DNA of 64,000 nucleotides. Origin: Ruminococcus sp. (GTDB lineage Bacteria; Bacillota; Clostridia; Oscillospirales; Acutalibacteraceae). The notes under the pieces are model-generated. The model was given only the letters and a program-made list of their open reading frames with translations, was not told where the DNA came from and did no database searches. The translations under genes were made by a program, and so were the position numbers. This document shows positions 42,400 to 51,773 of this stretch, piece by piece. Within the stretch, counting starts at the first letter, position 1, and every line of letters starts with the position of its first letter. The stretch spans positions 1 to 64,000 of the forward strand of contig JAFTIP010000002.1 in NCBI GenBank assembly GCA_017456845.1. The letters are read 5' to 3'.

Positions 42400-44814
42400 T
42401 TACATAGGTTTTGCTACAAAGTTAACAAGTGAGCCTGTTTTGTAGAATTTTTTGATGATTGTCATACCCTCCAAGGCCTTTTTAACATCATCATTTTCTA
42501 AGCACTGAGCAAAAACTTCGTCTTCAGTCGCTGTTGTGCTCACCTTAATTCTTGCCTTAATTTTGCTGCAAACCTGTACTGCAATTTCTACAGTTGAATC
42601 AGCACACTTAGCTTCGTCAAACTGAGGCCACTGAGCATTAGCAAGCATACCTTCATTCTCAAACACAATGCTGTTAACTTCCTCTGTAATATGAGGAGCA
42701 AAAGGATTAGCAAGAAGGATAAAGGTTTTAAGCTCTGCCTTGTTAATAGAACCCTTAGTGTAAATAGCGTTGATAAGAGTCATAAGTGAAGCAATTGCTG
42801 TGTTGAACTTTAGGCTTTCGATATCCTCAGAAACCTTCTTAATTGTTTTGTGGAAATCAGCAGAAAGGTCTTCGGAATACTCATCTCCATCTACGAGGAT
42901 GTCCTGAAGATTCCAGATTCTGTCTGTAAATCTCTTACAGCCCTTCATAGAGCTTTCTGACCAAGGAGCAGCCTGCTCATAGTCACCCATAAAGAGTACA
43001 TATGTACGTAAAACGTCGGCACCGTACTGGTCAACAACCTCGTTGGGGTCAACAACGTTACCACGGGACTTACTCATCTTAACACCGTCAGGACCAAGAA
43101 TAAGACCCTGAGCAGTTCTCTTTGCATAAGGCTCCTCACAGGGTACCATACCGATATCATAAAGGAACTTATGCCAGAAACGTGAATAAATCAGGTGACG
43201 TGTAACGTGCTCCATACCACCGTTATACCAGTCGATGGGCATCCAGTATTTAAGCTTTTCCATGTTGGCCAGCTCATTATCATTGTGGGGATCAATATAA
43301 CGTAAGAAATACCAGGAAGAACCTGCCCACTGAGGCATTGTGTCGGTCTCACGCTTTGCTTTGCCGCCGCACTTGGGACAAGTGCAGTTTACGAATTCCT
43401 CAATTTTAGCAAGAGGACTTTCGCCATCCTGACCGGGCTCAAAATTCTCAACCTTAGGAAGTTTCAAGGGAAGCTCTTCATAAGGAACAGCAACCATACC
43501 GCACTTTTCACAGTGAACAATAGGAATAGGCTCGCCCCAATAACGCTGACGGTTGAATGCCCAGTCCTTCATTTTGTACTGAACACCCTTCTCACCTATG
43601 CCTCTGTTCTGAAGCTCTTCAAGCATTTTTGCAATAGAGCTCTTCTTGTCAGTTAAGCCGTTGAGGAAATCAGAGTTAACCATTTCGCCGTCGCCTGTGT
43701 AGGCTTCTTTAGCGATGTCTCCACCCTTGATAACCTCAATAATATCAACACCAAACTTCTTAGCGAAATCGTAGTCACGCTGATCGTGGGCAGGCACAGC
43801 CATAATGGCACCTGTGCCGTAACCCATCATTACATAGTCAGAAATAAAAATGGGAATTTCTTTGCCGTTAACAGGATTGATGCCGGTAAAGCCCTGAAGC
43901 TTAACACCTGTTTTGTCCTTAACAAGCTGAGTTCTCTCAAACTCGGTCTTTTTACTGCACTCGGTTCTGTAATCTTCAACCTCATTGAAGTTAGCGATCA
44001 TATCCTTATACTTATCAAGCATAGGATGCTCAGGTGCCATAACCATAAAGGTAACACCAAATAAAGTATCGGGACGAGTGGTATAAATTCTGAGAGTTTC
44101 GTCAGTATCTTTAACTGTAAAGTTAACAAAAGCACCTGTGGACTTACCAATCCAGTTTTCCTGCTGTAATTTTACATTAGGAAGATAATCAACGTCCTTA
44201 AGGCCTTCAAGAAGCTTATCAGCATACTCGGTAATGCGTAAATACCAAACATCCTTTGACTTCTGAACGATATCGCTGTGACAGATATCGCACTTACCGC
44301 CCTGAGAGTCTTCATTGGAAAGTACAACCTTACATGAAGGGCAATAGTTTACTAATGTCTTATCTCTGAAAGCAAGACCGTTCTCGAACATTTTAAGGAA
44401 AATCCACTGTGTCCATTTGTAGTAATCCTCTTCGGTTGTGTCAATAACTCTGTTCCAATCAAAAGAGAAACCAACCTTTTTGAGCTGACTTGTGAATCTC
44501 TCAATGTTTGTATCAGTAACCTGACGGGGATGAATGTGGGTTTTGATAGCGTAATTTTCTGTAGGAAGACCGTAAGCATCAAAGCCTATGGGAAAAAGTA
44601 CATTATAGCCTTCCATTCTACGCTTTCTTGAAACAACCTCAAGGCCGGAATATGCCTTGATATGGCCAACGTGCATACCTGCACCGCTGGGATAAGGGAA
44701 TTCTACAAGAGCATAGAACTTCTTTTTGTCAGAATTATCCTTTGCTTCAAAAACGCCTGTATCTTCCCAGATTTTTTGCCATTTAGGTTCTATATTTTTA
44801 TGCTCGTATTTCAA
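42400..44814 (-). CDS. leuS: Leucyl-tRNA synthetase
   Basis: Class I synthetase charging tRNA-Leu, 804 residues. HIGH-type motif PYPSGAGMHVGHIK near residue 40, a zinc-binding pair (CPSC ... CDIC) near 160, an editing domain with TTRPDTLFGVTFMV and GTGAIMAVPAHDQRD, and KMSKS motif GVKMSKSRGN near 575. GAGAGGG precedes the ATG. It closes a co-directional run that includes rsfS, yqeK and nadD. No T-box leader is possible in the 21-nt gap upstream. Confidence 0.96.
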   Translation of the reverse strand: MKYEHKNIEPKWQKIWEDTGVFEAKDNSDKKKFYALVEFPYPSGAGMHVGHIKAYSGLEVVSRKRRMEGYNVLFPIGFDAYGLPTENYAIKTHIHPRQVTDTNIERFTSQLKKVGFSFDWNRVIDTTEEDYYKWTQWIFLKMFENGLAFRDKTLVNYCPSCKVVLSNEDSQGGKCDICHSDIVQKSKDVWYLRITEYADKLLEGLKDVDYLPNVKLQQENWIGKSTGAFVNFTVKDTDETLRIYTTRPDTLFGVTFMVMAPEHPMLDKYKDMIANFNEVEDYRTECSKKTEFERTQLVKDKTGVKLQGFTGINPVNGKEIPIFISDYVMMGYGTGAIMAVPAHDQRDYDFAKKFGVDIIEVIKGGDIAKEAYTGDGEMVNSDFLNGLTDKKSSIAKMLEELQNRGIGEKGVQYKMKDWAFNRQRYWGEPIPIVHCEKCGMVAVPYEELPLKLPKVENFEPGQDGESPLAKIEEFVNCTCPKCGGKAKRETDTMPQWAGSSWYFLRYIDPHNDNELANMEKLKYWMPIDWYNGGMEHVTRHLIYSRFWHKFLYDIGMVPCEEPYAKRTAQGLILGPDGVKMSKSRGNVVDPNEVVDQYGADVLRTYVLFMGDYEQAAPWSESSMKGCKRFTDRIWNLQDILVDGDEYSEDLSADFHKTIKKVSEDIESLKFNTAIASLMTLINAIYTKGSINKAELKTFILLANPFAPHITEEVNSIVFENEGMLANAQWPQFDEAKCADSTVEIAVQVCSKIKARIKVSTTATEDEVFAQCLENDDVKKALEGMTIIKKFYKTGSLVNFVAKPM

Positions 44815-44835
44815 ATTAATCCCTCTCTTTTAGTA

Positions 44836-45192
44836 TCAGTCAGAAATATAGTCACTAAGGTCTACTGCCTCGCCACTCTGCCACAGACGCTCAAGACCAT
44901 AATACTCACGTGCTTCATCTGAAAATACATTAATAATAACGTCAGAATAATCCAGAAGCACCCAACTCTCTGTGCGGTGACCTTCAATGTGGTCTACTGC
45001 TCTGCCCTGCTCTTTAAGTGCAACTTCTACTTCATCTGCAAGAGCTTTTACATGAGTTGAGTTGTTACCTGTAGCGATAACCATATAATCTGCAAGAGAA
45101 GAAACATCGGAAATTTTAATAACCGAAATGTCCTTACACTTTTTATCTGAAAAAAGCTGAGCTGCTTTAATCGCTGTATCAAAAGCTGTCAT
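44836..45192 (-). CDS. rsfS: Ribosomal silencing factor RsfS
   Basis: Binds L14 and blocks subunit joining in starved cells. 118 residues with the typical DUF143 pattern: SSLADYMVIATGNNSTHVKALADEV, VDHIEG, WVLLDYSDVIINVFSDEAREYYGLERLW. It follows yqeK by 3 nt, the conserved nadD-yqeK-rsfS order. Confidence 0.95.
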   Translation of the reverse strand: MTAFDTAIKAAQLFSDKKCKDISVIKISDVSSLADYMVIATGNNSTHVKALADEVEVALKEQGRAVDHIEGHRTESWVLLDYSDVIINVFSDEAREYYGLERLWQSGEAVDLSDYISD

Positions 45193-45195
45193 ATT

Positions 45196-45762
45196 TCATA
45201 TTCCTTTCATAATGATTTCATTATAAGCATCAATAGCGTCGGGATGGATGCATCTGCCTTGAGAAACCAAGCTTTTAATAACAAAGCTCAAGGCATATTT
45301 CATCCCCTGCTCAAGGCTTTTTTCAGCCTCCTGACGCATAATTTCAATATCGGGATAGCTTCTGTCTTCGCTGATAAAATCTGCAACAAAAACTATTTTT
45401 TGAAGCAAAGTCATATCAGCCTTTGCTGTAGTGTGAAAACGGATAGCATCAATAACATCACGGTCATTTATCCTGAGCTCAAACTCAGCGTATGCCGCCC
45501 CTGATACTGCGTGAAGTATTTTTTCGCTGCTTTTTGTCACACTGTCAAGCATTATACCATTATCTTCAAGTAATTGCAACTGATTATTTATAGGCATTTC
45601 CTTGGTTATATCGTGAAGAATGCCTGCCAGTTCTGCTTTTGCTGAGTCTGCACCATATTTGAGGGCCAGCTCTTTTGCAGCCTTAGCTACCATTTTGCTG
45701 TGGTAAAACCTATACTCACTGAGATTTTTTTCAGCTAAAGAATAGTAATAATCAATCTGCAT
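45196..45762 (-). CDS. yqeK: YqeK-family HD hydrolase (Ap4A-type)
   Basis: HD-domain protein of 188 residues; characterised YqeK proteins symmetrically hydrolyse diadenosine tetraphosphate. Metal-binding residues are seen in YHSKMVAKAAKELA, GILHDITKEMP, and later HAVSGAAYAE and FVADFISEDR. Its start overlaps the end of nadD by 11 bp, and rsfS follows. Confidence 0.92.
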   Translation of the reverse strand: MQIDYYYSLAEKNLSEYRFYHSKMVAKAAKELALKYGADSAKAELAGILHDITKEMPINNQLQLLEDNGIMLDSVTKSSEKILHAVSGAAYAEFELRINDRDVIDAIRFHTTAKADMTLLQKIVFVADFISEDRSYPDIEIMRQEAEKSLEQGMKYALSFVIKSLVSQGRCIHPDAIDAYNEIIMKGI

Positions 45763-46354
45763 AACCGTACAATCCGTTCTCTTTAATATATTTTAAAACA
45801 TTATCCTGTAAATATAAGCTTACATCTAAACCGTTTTTAAGCACTTCTCGCACTTTGGTTGAGCTTATTGGCCCTACAAGAGTACTTACCAGAGTACATT
45901 TTGCCTTATAGACCTTATACTCTTCTGCTTTTGCTTTAAGAATACTGATATCGTCATCATCTCTTACAACAGTAAGAATGTGTGCAAGGCTGAAAATTTC
46001 TTCGGCTTTATACCATTTATCAAGGGTCAAAAAAGCATCTGCACCAGTTATCAAGTAAAGTTCGGCATCTTTATACTCAGCACTAAGAAACCTGAGAGTA
46101 TCAACGGTATAGCTTTTACCGCCTCTTAAAATTTCAAAGTCAGAAACCTCTACAGTGTTATGATGCTCAAAGGCGATTTTGCACATATTAAGCCTGTGAA
46201 AATCCTCGGTCTGAGCTTCTGTTTTAAAAGGTGAACATGCAGCAGGAAAAACAATAACCTTATCCAGACCGATTTTTTCTATCATTGTTTCGCACAATGC
46301 AACATGATTTCTGTGGACAGGGTCAAAGCTTCCGCCAAACATTGCAAGCTTCAT
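45752..46354 (-). CDS. nadD: Nicotinate-mononucleotide adenylyltransferase
   Basis: NAD biosynthesis enzyme forming deamido-NAD. 200 residues with GGSFDPVHRNH at the N-terminus (the common consensus is GGTFDPxHxGH), GADAFLTLDKWYKAEEI in the middle and a C-terminal PISSTKVREVL. It lies between yhbY and yqeK in the standard Firmicutes order yhbY-nadD-yqeK-rsfS. Confidence 0.95.
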   Translation of the reverse strand: MKLAMFGGSFDPVHRNHVALCETMIEKIGLDKVIVFPAACSPFKTEAQTEDFHRLNMCKIAFEHHNTVEVSDFEILRGGKSYTVDTLRFLSAEYKDAELYLITGADAFLTLDKWYKAEEIFSLAHILTVVRDDDDISILKAKAEEYKVYKAKCTLVSTLVGPISSTKVREVLKNGLDVSLYLQDNVLKYIKENGLYGYAD

Positions 46355-46356
46355 AA

Positions 46357-46659
46357 TTACTTGGGAAGACGGATTCTCTCGTCCTTTTTCTTATCAGGAT
46401 TAGGACGATATAAAATAAACTTAGAGCCGATTACCTGAACAACATCAGCATTAGTTTCTTCTTCCAGTTTATCGGCAACTTCTCTGGAGCTTAATTCACA
46501 GCTTTCCAAAACCTTACCCTTAAAAAGCTCACGGGCCTTTAAAGCGTCGTCAGCCTGCTTTATAACAGTATCTGTAATACCGCCTTTGCCGACTATTAAA
46601 ATTGTATCGTATGAATTGGCCATACCTCTCAGGTATGCTCTCTGTTTACTGGTTAACAT
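46357..46659 (-). CDS. yhbY: CRM-domain RNA-binding protein YhbY
   Basis: A 100-residue ribosome-associated CRM-domain protein. Conserved segments are LTSKQRAYLRGMAN, VGKGGITDTVIKQADDALKARELFKGKVLE and VVQVIGSKFILYRPN. Its start overlaps the 3' end of rdgB by 14 bp and it precedes nadD by 2 nt. Confidence 0.94.
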   Translation of the reverse strand: MLTSKQRAYLRGMANSYDTILIVGKGGITDTVIKQADDALKARELFKGKVLESCELSSREVADKLEEETNADVVQVIGSKFILYRPNPDKKKDERIRLPK

Positions 46660-47260
46660 TTAAATCTTTCCTTTCTTTTAAAAGGTCATAGAACTTTCTT
46701 AATGCGTTTCCACGGTGGCTATGCATATCCTTTTCCTCAGCAGAAAGCTCAGCAAAAGCTTTGCCGCTTGAAAGATAGAAAATCGGGTCATAGCCAAAGC
46801 CGTTTTCGCCTTTTTTCTCAAAGCCGATATAGCCTTCGCATTTACCTTCAACTTCAATAACATCATCTTTTGAGATAATGCAGCAGATACTGCAATTAAA
46901 GTGAGCCGTTCTCTTTTCTCTCTCAACCTCTGAAAGCTCACTTAAAAGAAGGTTGATTTTTTCATCATCTGTAGAGTTTTCGCCACCATAGCGTGCAGAA
47001 TATATGCCGGGTCTGCCGTTTATAGCATCTACGCAAAGACCTGAATCATCAGCAATTGAAGGAAGTCCTGTCTGTTCAAAAGCATACATAGCTTTTATAT
47101 ATGAGTTTTCGGCAAAAGTACTGCCTGTTTCCTCAACATTTGAAAAGTCAATGCCTGCTTCTTTAGCACTGATTACTTCAACACCAAGGTCAGACATAAT
47201 CCTTTTAAACTCGCTGAGCTTATGAGCATTATTGGAAGCAACCAAAAACCTTTCGGCCAT
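46646..47260 (-). CDS. rdgB: Non-canonical purine NTP pyrophosphatase (RdgB/HAM1)
   Basis: House-cleaning enzyme that hydrolyses dITP/XTP, 204 residues. Motifs: ASNNAHKLSEFKRI at the N-terminus, ADDSGLCVDAINGRPGIYSARYGG near 70, GYDPIFYL near 150, and SHRGNALRKF near 180. It overlaps ftsY by one base and yhbY by 14 bp, so the three are likely translated in series. Confidence 0.95.
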   Translation of the reverse strand: MAERFLVASNNAHKLSEFKRIMSDLGVEVISAKEAGIDFSNVEETGSTFAENSYIKAMYAFEQTGLPSIADDSGLCVDAINGRPGIYSARYGGENSTDDEKINLLLSELSEVEREKRTAHFNCSICCIISKDDVIEVEGKCEGYIGFEKKGENGFGYDPIFYLSSGKAFAELSAEEKDMHSHRGNALRKFYDLLKERKDLNVNQ

Positions 47261-48177
47261 TATGCCTCACCTCTGTCGAAAAGTGCCTTGGCAAAATCTG
47301 AGGGAGAGAAAGGCTGTAAGTCGTCAACCTGCTCACCAACACCGATATACTTAACGGGAATTTGTAAGCCGTCTTTAATGGCAAGAACAACTCCGCCCTT
47401 GGCTGTGCCGTCAAGCTTTGTGAGAACAATGCCTGTAATACCTGTAGCCTTAGAGAATTCAGCCGCCTGAACAACAGCGTTCTGACCTGTTGTAGCATCA
47501 AGAACAAGAAGAACCTCTTTTGCAGCATCAGGAAGCTCACGGTCGATAATTCTGTTAATCTTTGCAAGCTCGTCCATAAGATGCTTTTTGTTGTGAAGTC
47601 TGCCCGCTGTATCACAGATAATTATATCGCTGTGCTTTGCTTTTGCTGAGGAAATTGCATCAAATACTACAGCAGCAGGGTCTGAGCCTTCGTTCTGCTT
47701 AACAATATCTGCACCGCTTTTTTCAGCCCATATGTCAAGCTGGTCAATAGCAGCAGCACGGAAAGTGTCAGCAGCAGCAAGAGTAACCTTTTTTCCTTCT
47801 TTAACAAAGCTATTGGCAAGCTTACCGATAGTAGTAGTTTTACCTACACCGTTTACACCGATTACAAGAATTACGGAAGGAGAAGTACTTACGTTAAGCT
47901 CCTGACCGCCTTTAAGCATTTCTTCTGTAATTTCGCACAGTAAGCCTGTAATTTCAGAAGGGTCTGTTATTCCCTGCTTTTTAACTCTTACTCTGAGCTC
48001 GTCACACATCTTTTGAGCTGTAGCAACACCTACGTCACCCATTACAAGAAGCTCTTCAAGCTCTTCAAAAAGTTCATCGTCTATTTTTTTGAAGGACTTT
48101 AAGGCAGAGTCAATTTTACCTACAATTGACTCTCTGGTTTTTTTAAGTCCTTCTTTGATTTTACTGAAAAATCCCAT
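47260..48177 (-). CDS. ftsY: Signal recognition particle receptor FtsY
   Basis: SRP GTPase receptor at the membrane, 305 residues with only a short N-terminal region before the NG domain. Motifs: GVNGVGKTTTIGKLA near residue 110, DTFRAAAIDQL, DTAGRLHNKKHLMDEL, TKLDGTAKGG and GVGEQVDDLQPF near the C-terminus. It lies directly downstream of smc, the conserved rnc-smc-ftsY order. Confidence 0.96.
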   Translation of the reverse strand: MGFFSKIKEGLKKTRESIVGKIDSALKSFKKIDDELFEELEELLVMGDVGVATAQKMCDELRVRVKKQGITDPSEITGLLCEITEEMLKGGQELNVSTSPSVILVIGVNGVGKTTTIGKLANSFVKEGKKVTLAAADTFRAAAIDQLDIWAEKSGADIVKQNEGSDPAAVVFDAISSAKAKHSDIIICDTAGRLHNKKHLMDELAKINRIIDRELPDAAKEVLLVLDATTGQNAVVQAAEFSKATGITGIVLTKLDGTAKGGVVLAIKDGLQIPVKYIGVGEQVDDLQPFSPSDFAKALFDRGEA

Positions 48178-48194
48178 TTTTATATACCTCCTGT

Positions 48195-51100
48195 TTAATT
48201 TGTCTGCATCTTAAGCTTTTCGGCAACTTCTGTTGCTCTGAGCTCCAAGAGCTTACTGATACCCTCTTCCTGCATAGTAACACCGTAGAGAACATCCGCC
48301 TCTTCCATGGTACCACGGCGATGGGTAATTGTAATAAACTGAGTTGTATCTGTTAAGTTTCTCATATATCTTGCAAAGCGGTCAACATTAACCTCGTCGA
48401 GAGCAGCCTCAATCTCGTCCATTACACAGAACGGAGCAGGTCTTACCTTCATAATTGCAAAATAAAGAGCTATGGCTACAAGTGCCTTTTCACCGCCTGA
48501 AAGCGACTCAAGATGAGTAACAATTTTTCCAGGAGGATGAACTGAAATATCAATTCCGCTGTTCAATATATCCTCAGGGTCTGCAAGCTCAAGTTTTGCA
48601 CTTCCGCCGCCAAAAAGCTCAGCGAAGGTGTGAATAAAGTGCTTGTTAATTTCGGTAAAGCTTTCCAAGAAGCTTTCTTTCATCTTTTTGGTAAGCTCAC
48701 CGATAAGATTAATGATTTCTTTCTTTGATTTTTCTACGTCCTCAACCTGCTCAGACATAAAGGTGTAACGCTCGGAAACCTCTTTATATTCCTCAATAGC
48801 ACCTACGTTTACAGAGCCCAGATTCTTAATTTTCTGCTTAAGCTCGGCAAGACGCTTGTTGGCACTGGGAATATCTTCAATTTCCTGAGCTTCTTCCTCT
48901 GCTTCACGTCTGGTAAGCTCGTATTCTTCCCAAAGTTTTGCGATAATATTATCGTACTGATTCTGCAGATGAATCTTACGTTCTTCCAAACGGGCAAGCT
49001 CCATTGAAGCCTGCTCACGCTCAGAAAGCTTATCTTTCTCACGCTGACGAAGTGCATAGTTTTCTTTTTCAATTTCGTCTCTGCGTTTTGTAACTGCATC
49101 AATGTCCTGCTCGCAGGTTTTAATATTATCTGTAAGCTCTTCAATATCCTTGTTAAGGGATCCGATAAGACTCTCTGACTCGGCACTTTTTGAGAAAAGC
49201 TCTTCAATCTGGGATTTAAGCTCCGCCTTTCGCTCCTCGTGGTTATCGCCCATACTTCTGGCGTTGTTAACCTCGGTGCCAAGGCTTTCGATATCTTTCT
49301 GAAGAGTTACAATTTCAAGGCGGATTTCCTGAAGTTTCTGAGAAAGCTCTTCGCGTTTTTCCTTAATACCTGCACGGCTGCCGCTGATTTGCTCAGCCTT
49401 TGCCTCTTCAACCGCAATCTGCTGAGTAAAGGTGTTAATAACTGACTCTGCTTTAATCTGCTCATCCTTAAGATTTTTAATTCTTAAAGTACAATTTGTG
49501 ATTTCTTCCTCAAGAGCTTTTGCGTCACGTTCTGCAAGAGCAAGCTCGTTTTCGCAAGCTTTAAGCTCAGTTTCGATTCTTACCTGCTCCTGTGCGGCAA
49601 CGGATAAGTCAGCACGGGTGCCGAGGATTTCAGCTTCAATTTTGGAATAATCACCCTGTGCCGATAAATAAAGATTTTTAGCTTCTTCAGCTTTTTTCAT
49701 AAGCTTCTGAGCATCAGCTTTAATATCATTAATTTCAGCTGTACGTGATAAGAGACCGCTGTTTTTAGCCAAAGAACCGCCTGTAAGGGAACCACCGGCA
49801 TTAACTACCTGACCGTCCAGGGTAACTACCTTGAACTTATAACCAAAACGCTTTGCGGCAGTAACCGCTGAGTTAATATCTTCAAAAATAGCTATTCTTC
49901 CAAGCAAGCTCAAAAGAATACCGTTATATTCATTATCGCAGGTACAAAGGTCTGAAGCTACACCAACAAAACCATAGCAATCATCAAGTCCTGATTCGTC
50001 AAGCTTTCTGCCCTTGATTGTATTTACAGGTAAGAAGGTTGCACGTCCTGCATTATCCTTTTTAAGCAGCGCAATGGCACGCTTTGCGTCTTCCTCGGTA
50101 GCTGTAACAATGTTCTGCATTGCAAAGCCGAGAGCAATTTCGATAGCCACAGTATACTCTGAGGGAACTGAAATGATTCTGGAAACAGGACCCTTTATAC
50201 CCTTAAGTTCACCTGCTTTTGCACGCTTCATAACAGTTTTAACAGAGTGGTTAAAGCCCTCCATATTCTGCTCAAGATCCTCCAAGAGCTTTGCTCTTCT
50301 GGATTTTTCTGCAGCATCAAGCATTAATTTATCTGCATCACTCTTAAGCTTATTAAGCGACTCTGCCCTTGAATTAAGCTTTAAAGCAAGGCCTTTTTCA
50401 GTATTGGAAAGCTGAGTAACCTTCTTAACAGCATCATCAACCTTCAGTTTGTAGGCTTCAAGCATTTCATGAAGTGAAGCCAGAGCCTCTTTTTTACGGG
50501 CAGAATTTTCATTAAGACCGCTTATTCTGGATTCAAGCTCTAAAACAGTTGAAGCACAGGTCATCTGACTAACCCTTGCATCTGCCTGCTGAGCACTGAG
50601 TGTTGCAATTTTTGCGGTAATTTCCTGCAAATCATCAGAACTGCGGCTTGCATTTACATTGGTAAGGTTAAGCTCATCGGCAGTTTCGTCATAAAGTTTC
50701 TGCTTTTCGATTACTTCCAGCTTATATTCGTCAATAAGCTTAAGTTTGTCTTCTATATCCTTTTTGATATCCATTGCAAACATATTGATTTGCTCGATAT
50801 CAATTTTTATTCTTCCTATATTTTCATTGTTATGTAAAATATCATTTTTTGCAACGGAAACCGAGGCTCTTTTCTCAGAAATTAAGCCTTCAAAATCCAT
50901 TACTTTGGCTCTTAACTCTTCTACTTTAGATGCAAGTGAGCCTTTTTCAATATACATAGACTCAGTAAGCTCTGAAATTCTTGTAATTTCCTTATCAGCC
51001 TCATCACACTGATTTCTGGCTACAATAATTTTATCCTCATGGTCCTTGATTACACCTGAAGATTTATCAAGAGTATTAAGCCAAAGTGCAATTTCAAGTC

Positions 51101-51770
51101 CACGCTTCTCTGTGGAGTATTCAAGAAAGCTTTCAGCCTTCTTTGCCTGAGTTTTAAGAGGACCAATACGATCTTCAAGCTCAGTTACAATATCCCTAAG
51201 CCTTACTAAGTTATCCTCTGTATGAGAAAGCTTACGCTCTGCTTCTGTTTTGCGGTAGCGGTATCTGGAAATACCAGCCGCTTCTTCAAAAATCTCTCGT
51301 CTGTCTTCGCTTTTTGATGAAACGATGCTATCAATCTTACCCTGACCGATAACAGAGTAACCATCACGACCTAAGCCTGTATCCATAAAAAGCTCGTTTA
51401 TATCTTTAAGACGCACCTGTGCCTTGTTGATAAGATACTCACTTTCACCGCTTCTGAAATAGCGGCGTGTTATGGAAACGGTATCGCCGTCAAAAGGCAG
51501 AGCTCTGTCGGTATTGTCTATATTAAGAGTAACCTCAGAATAGCCCTGACGCTTACGGCTGGTAGTACCATTAAAAACAACGTCTTCCATACGGCTGCAA
51601 CGTAAGATTTTAGGGGCCTGCTCACCGAGAACCCAGCGGATAGCATCGCTGATGTTGCTTTTACCTGAACCGTTAGGACCTACTACGGCTGTGATACCTG
51701 TATTGAAATTAAGTTTTGTCTTGTCAGGGAATGTTTTAAAGCCCTGAAGTTCAAGAGATTTAAGAAGCAT
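48195..51770 (-). CDS. smc: Chromosome partition protein SMC
   Basis: Condensin-type ATPase of chromosome organisation, 1191 residues. N-terminal head with Walker A GPNGSGKSNISDAIRW, a long coiled coil, a hinge (about 510-665 with GRATFLPVNTI and GGSLTGG), a return coil, and a C-terminal head with ABC signature LSGGEKALVAIAL and Walker B FCVMDEIEAALD. Length is typical. It sits between the radical SAM gene and ftsY. ScpA/ScpB genes are not in the window. Confidence 0.96.
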   Translation of the reverse strand: MLLKSLELQGFKTFPDKTKLNFNTGITAVVGPNGSGKSNISDAIRWVLGEQAPKILRCSRMEDVVFNGTTSRKRQGYSEVTLNIDNTDRALPFDGDTVSITRRYFRSGESEYLINKAQVRLKDINELFMDTGLGRDGYSVIGQGKIDSIVSSKSEDRREIFEEAAGISRYRYRKTEAERKLSHTEDNLVRLRDIVTELEDRIGPLKTQAKKAESFLEYSTEKRGLEIALWLNTLDKSSGVIKDHEDKIIVARNQCDEADKEITRISELTESMYIEKGSLASKVEELRAKVMDFEGLISEKRASVSVAKNDILHNNENIGRIKIDIEQINMFAMDIKKDIEDKLKLIDEYKLEVIEKQKLYDETADELNLTNVNASRSSDDLQEITAKIATLSAQQADARVSQMTCASTVLELESRISGLNENSARKKEALASLHEMLEAYKLKVDDAVKKVTQLSNTEKGLALKLNSRAESLNKLKSDADKLMLDAAEKSRRAKLLEDLEQNMEGFNHSVKTVMKRAKAGELKGIKGPVSRIISVPSEYTVAIEIALGFAMQNIVTATEEDAKRAIALLKKDNAGRATFLPVNTIKGRKLDESGLDDCYGFVGVASDLCTCDNEYNGILLSLLGRIAIFEDINSAVTAAKRFGYKFKVVTLDGQVVNAGGSLTGGSLAKNSGLLSRTAEINDIKADAQKLMKKAEEAKNLYLSAQGDYSKIEAEILGTRADLSVAAQEQVRIETELKACENELALAERDAKALEEEITNCTLRIKNLKDEQIKAESVINTFTQQIAVEEAKAEQISGSRAGIKEKREELSQKLQEIRLEIVTLQKDIESLGTEVNNARSMGDNHEERKAELKSQIEELFSKSAESESLIGSLNKDIEELTDNIKTCEQDIDAVTKRRDEIEKENYALRQREKDKLSEREQASMELARLEERKIHLQNQYDNIIAKLWEEYELTRREAEEEAQEIEDIPSANKRLAELKQKIKNLGSVNVGAIEEYKEVSERYTFMSEQVEDVEKSKKEIINLIGELTKKMKESFLESFTEINKHFIHTFAELFGGGSAKLELADPEDILNSGIDISVHPPGKIVTHLESLSGGEKALVAIALYFAIMKVRPAPFCVMDEIEAALDEVNVDRFARYMRNLTDTTQFITITHRRGTMEEADVLYGVTMQEEGISKLLELRATEVAEKLKMQTN

Positions 51771-51773
51771 AAC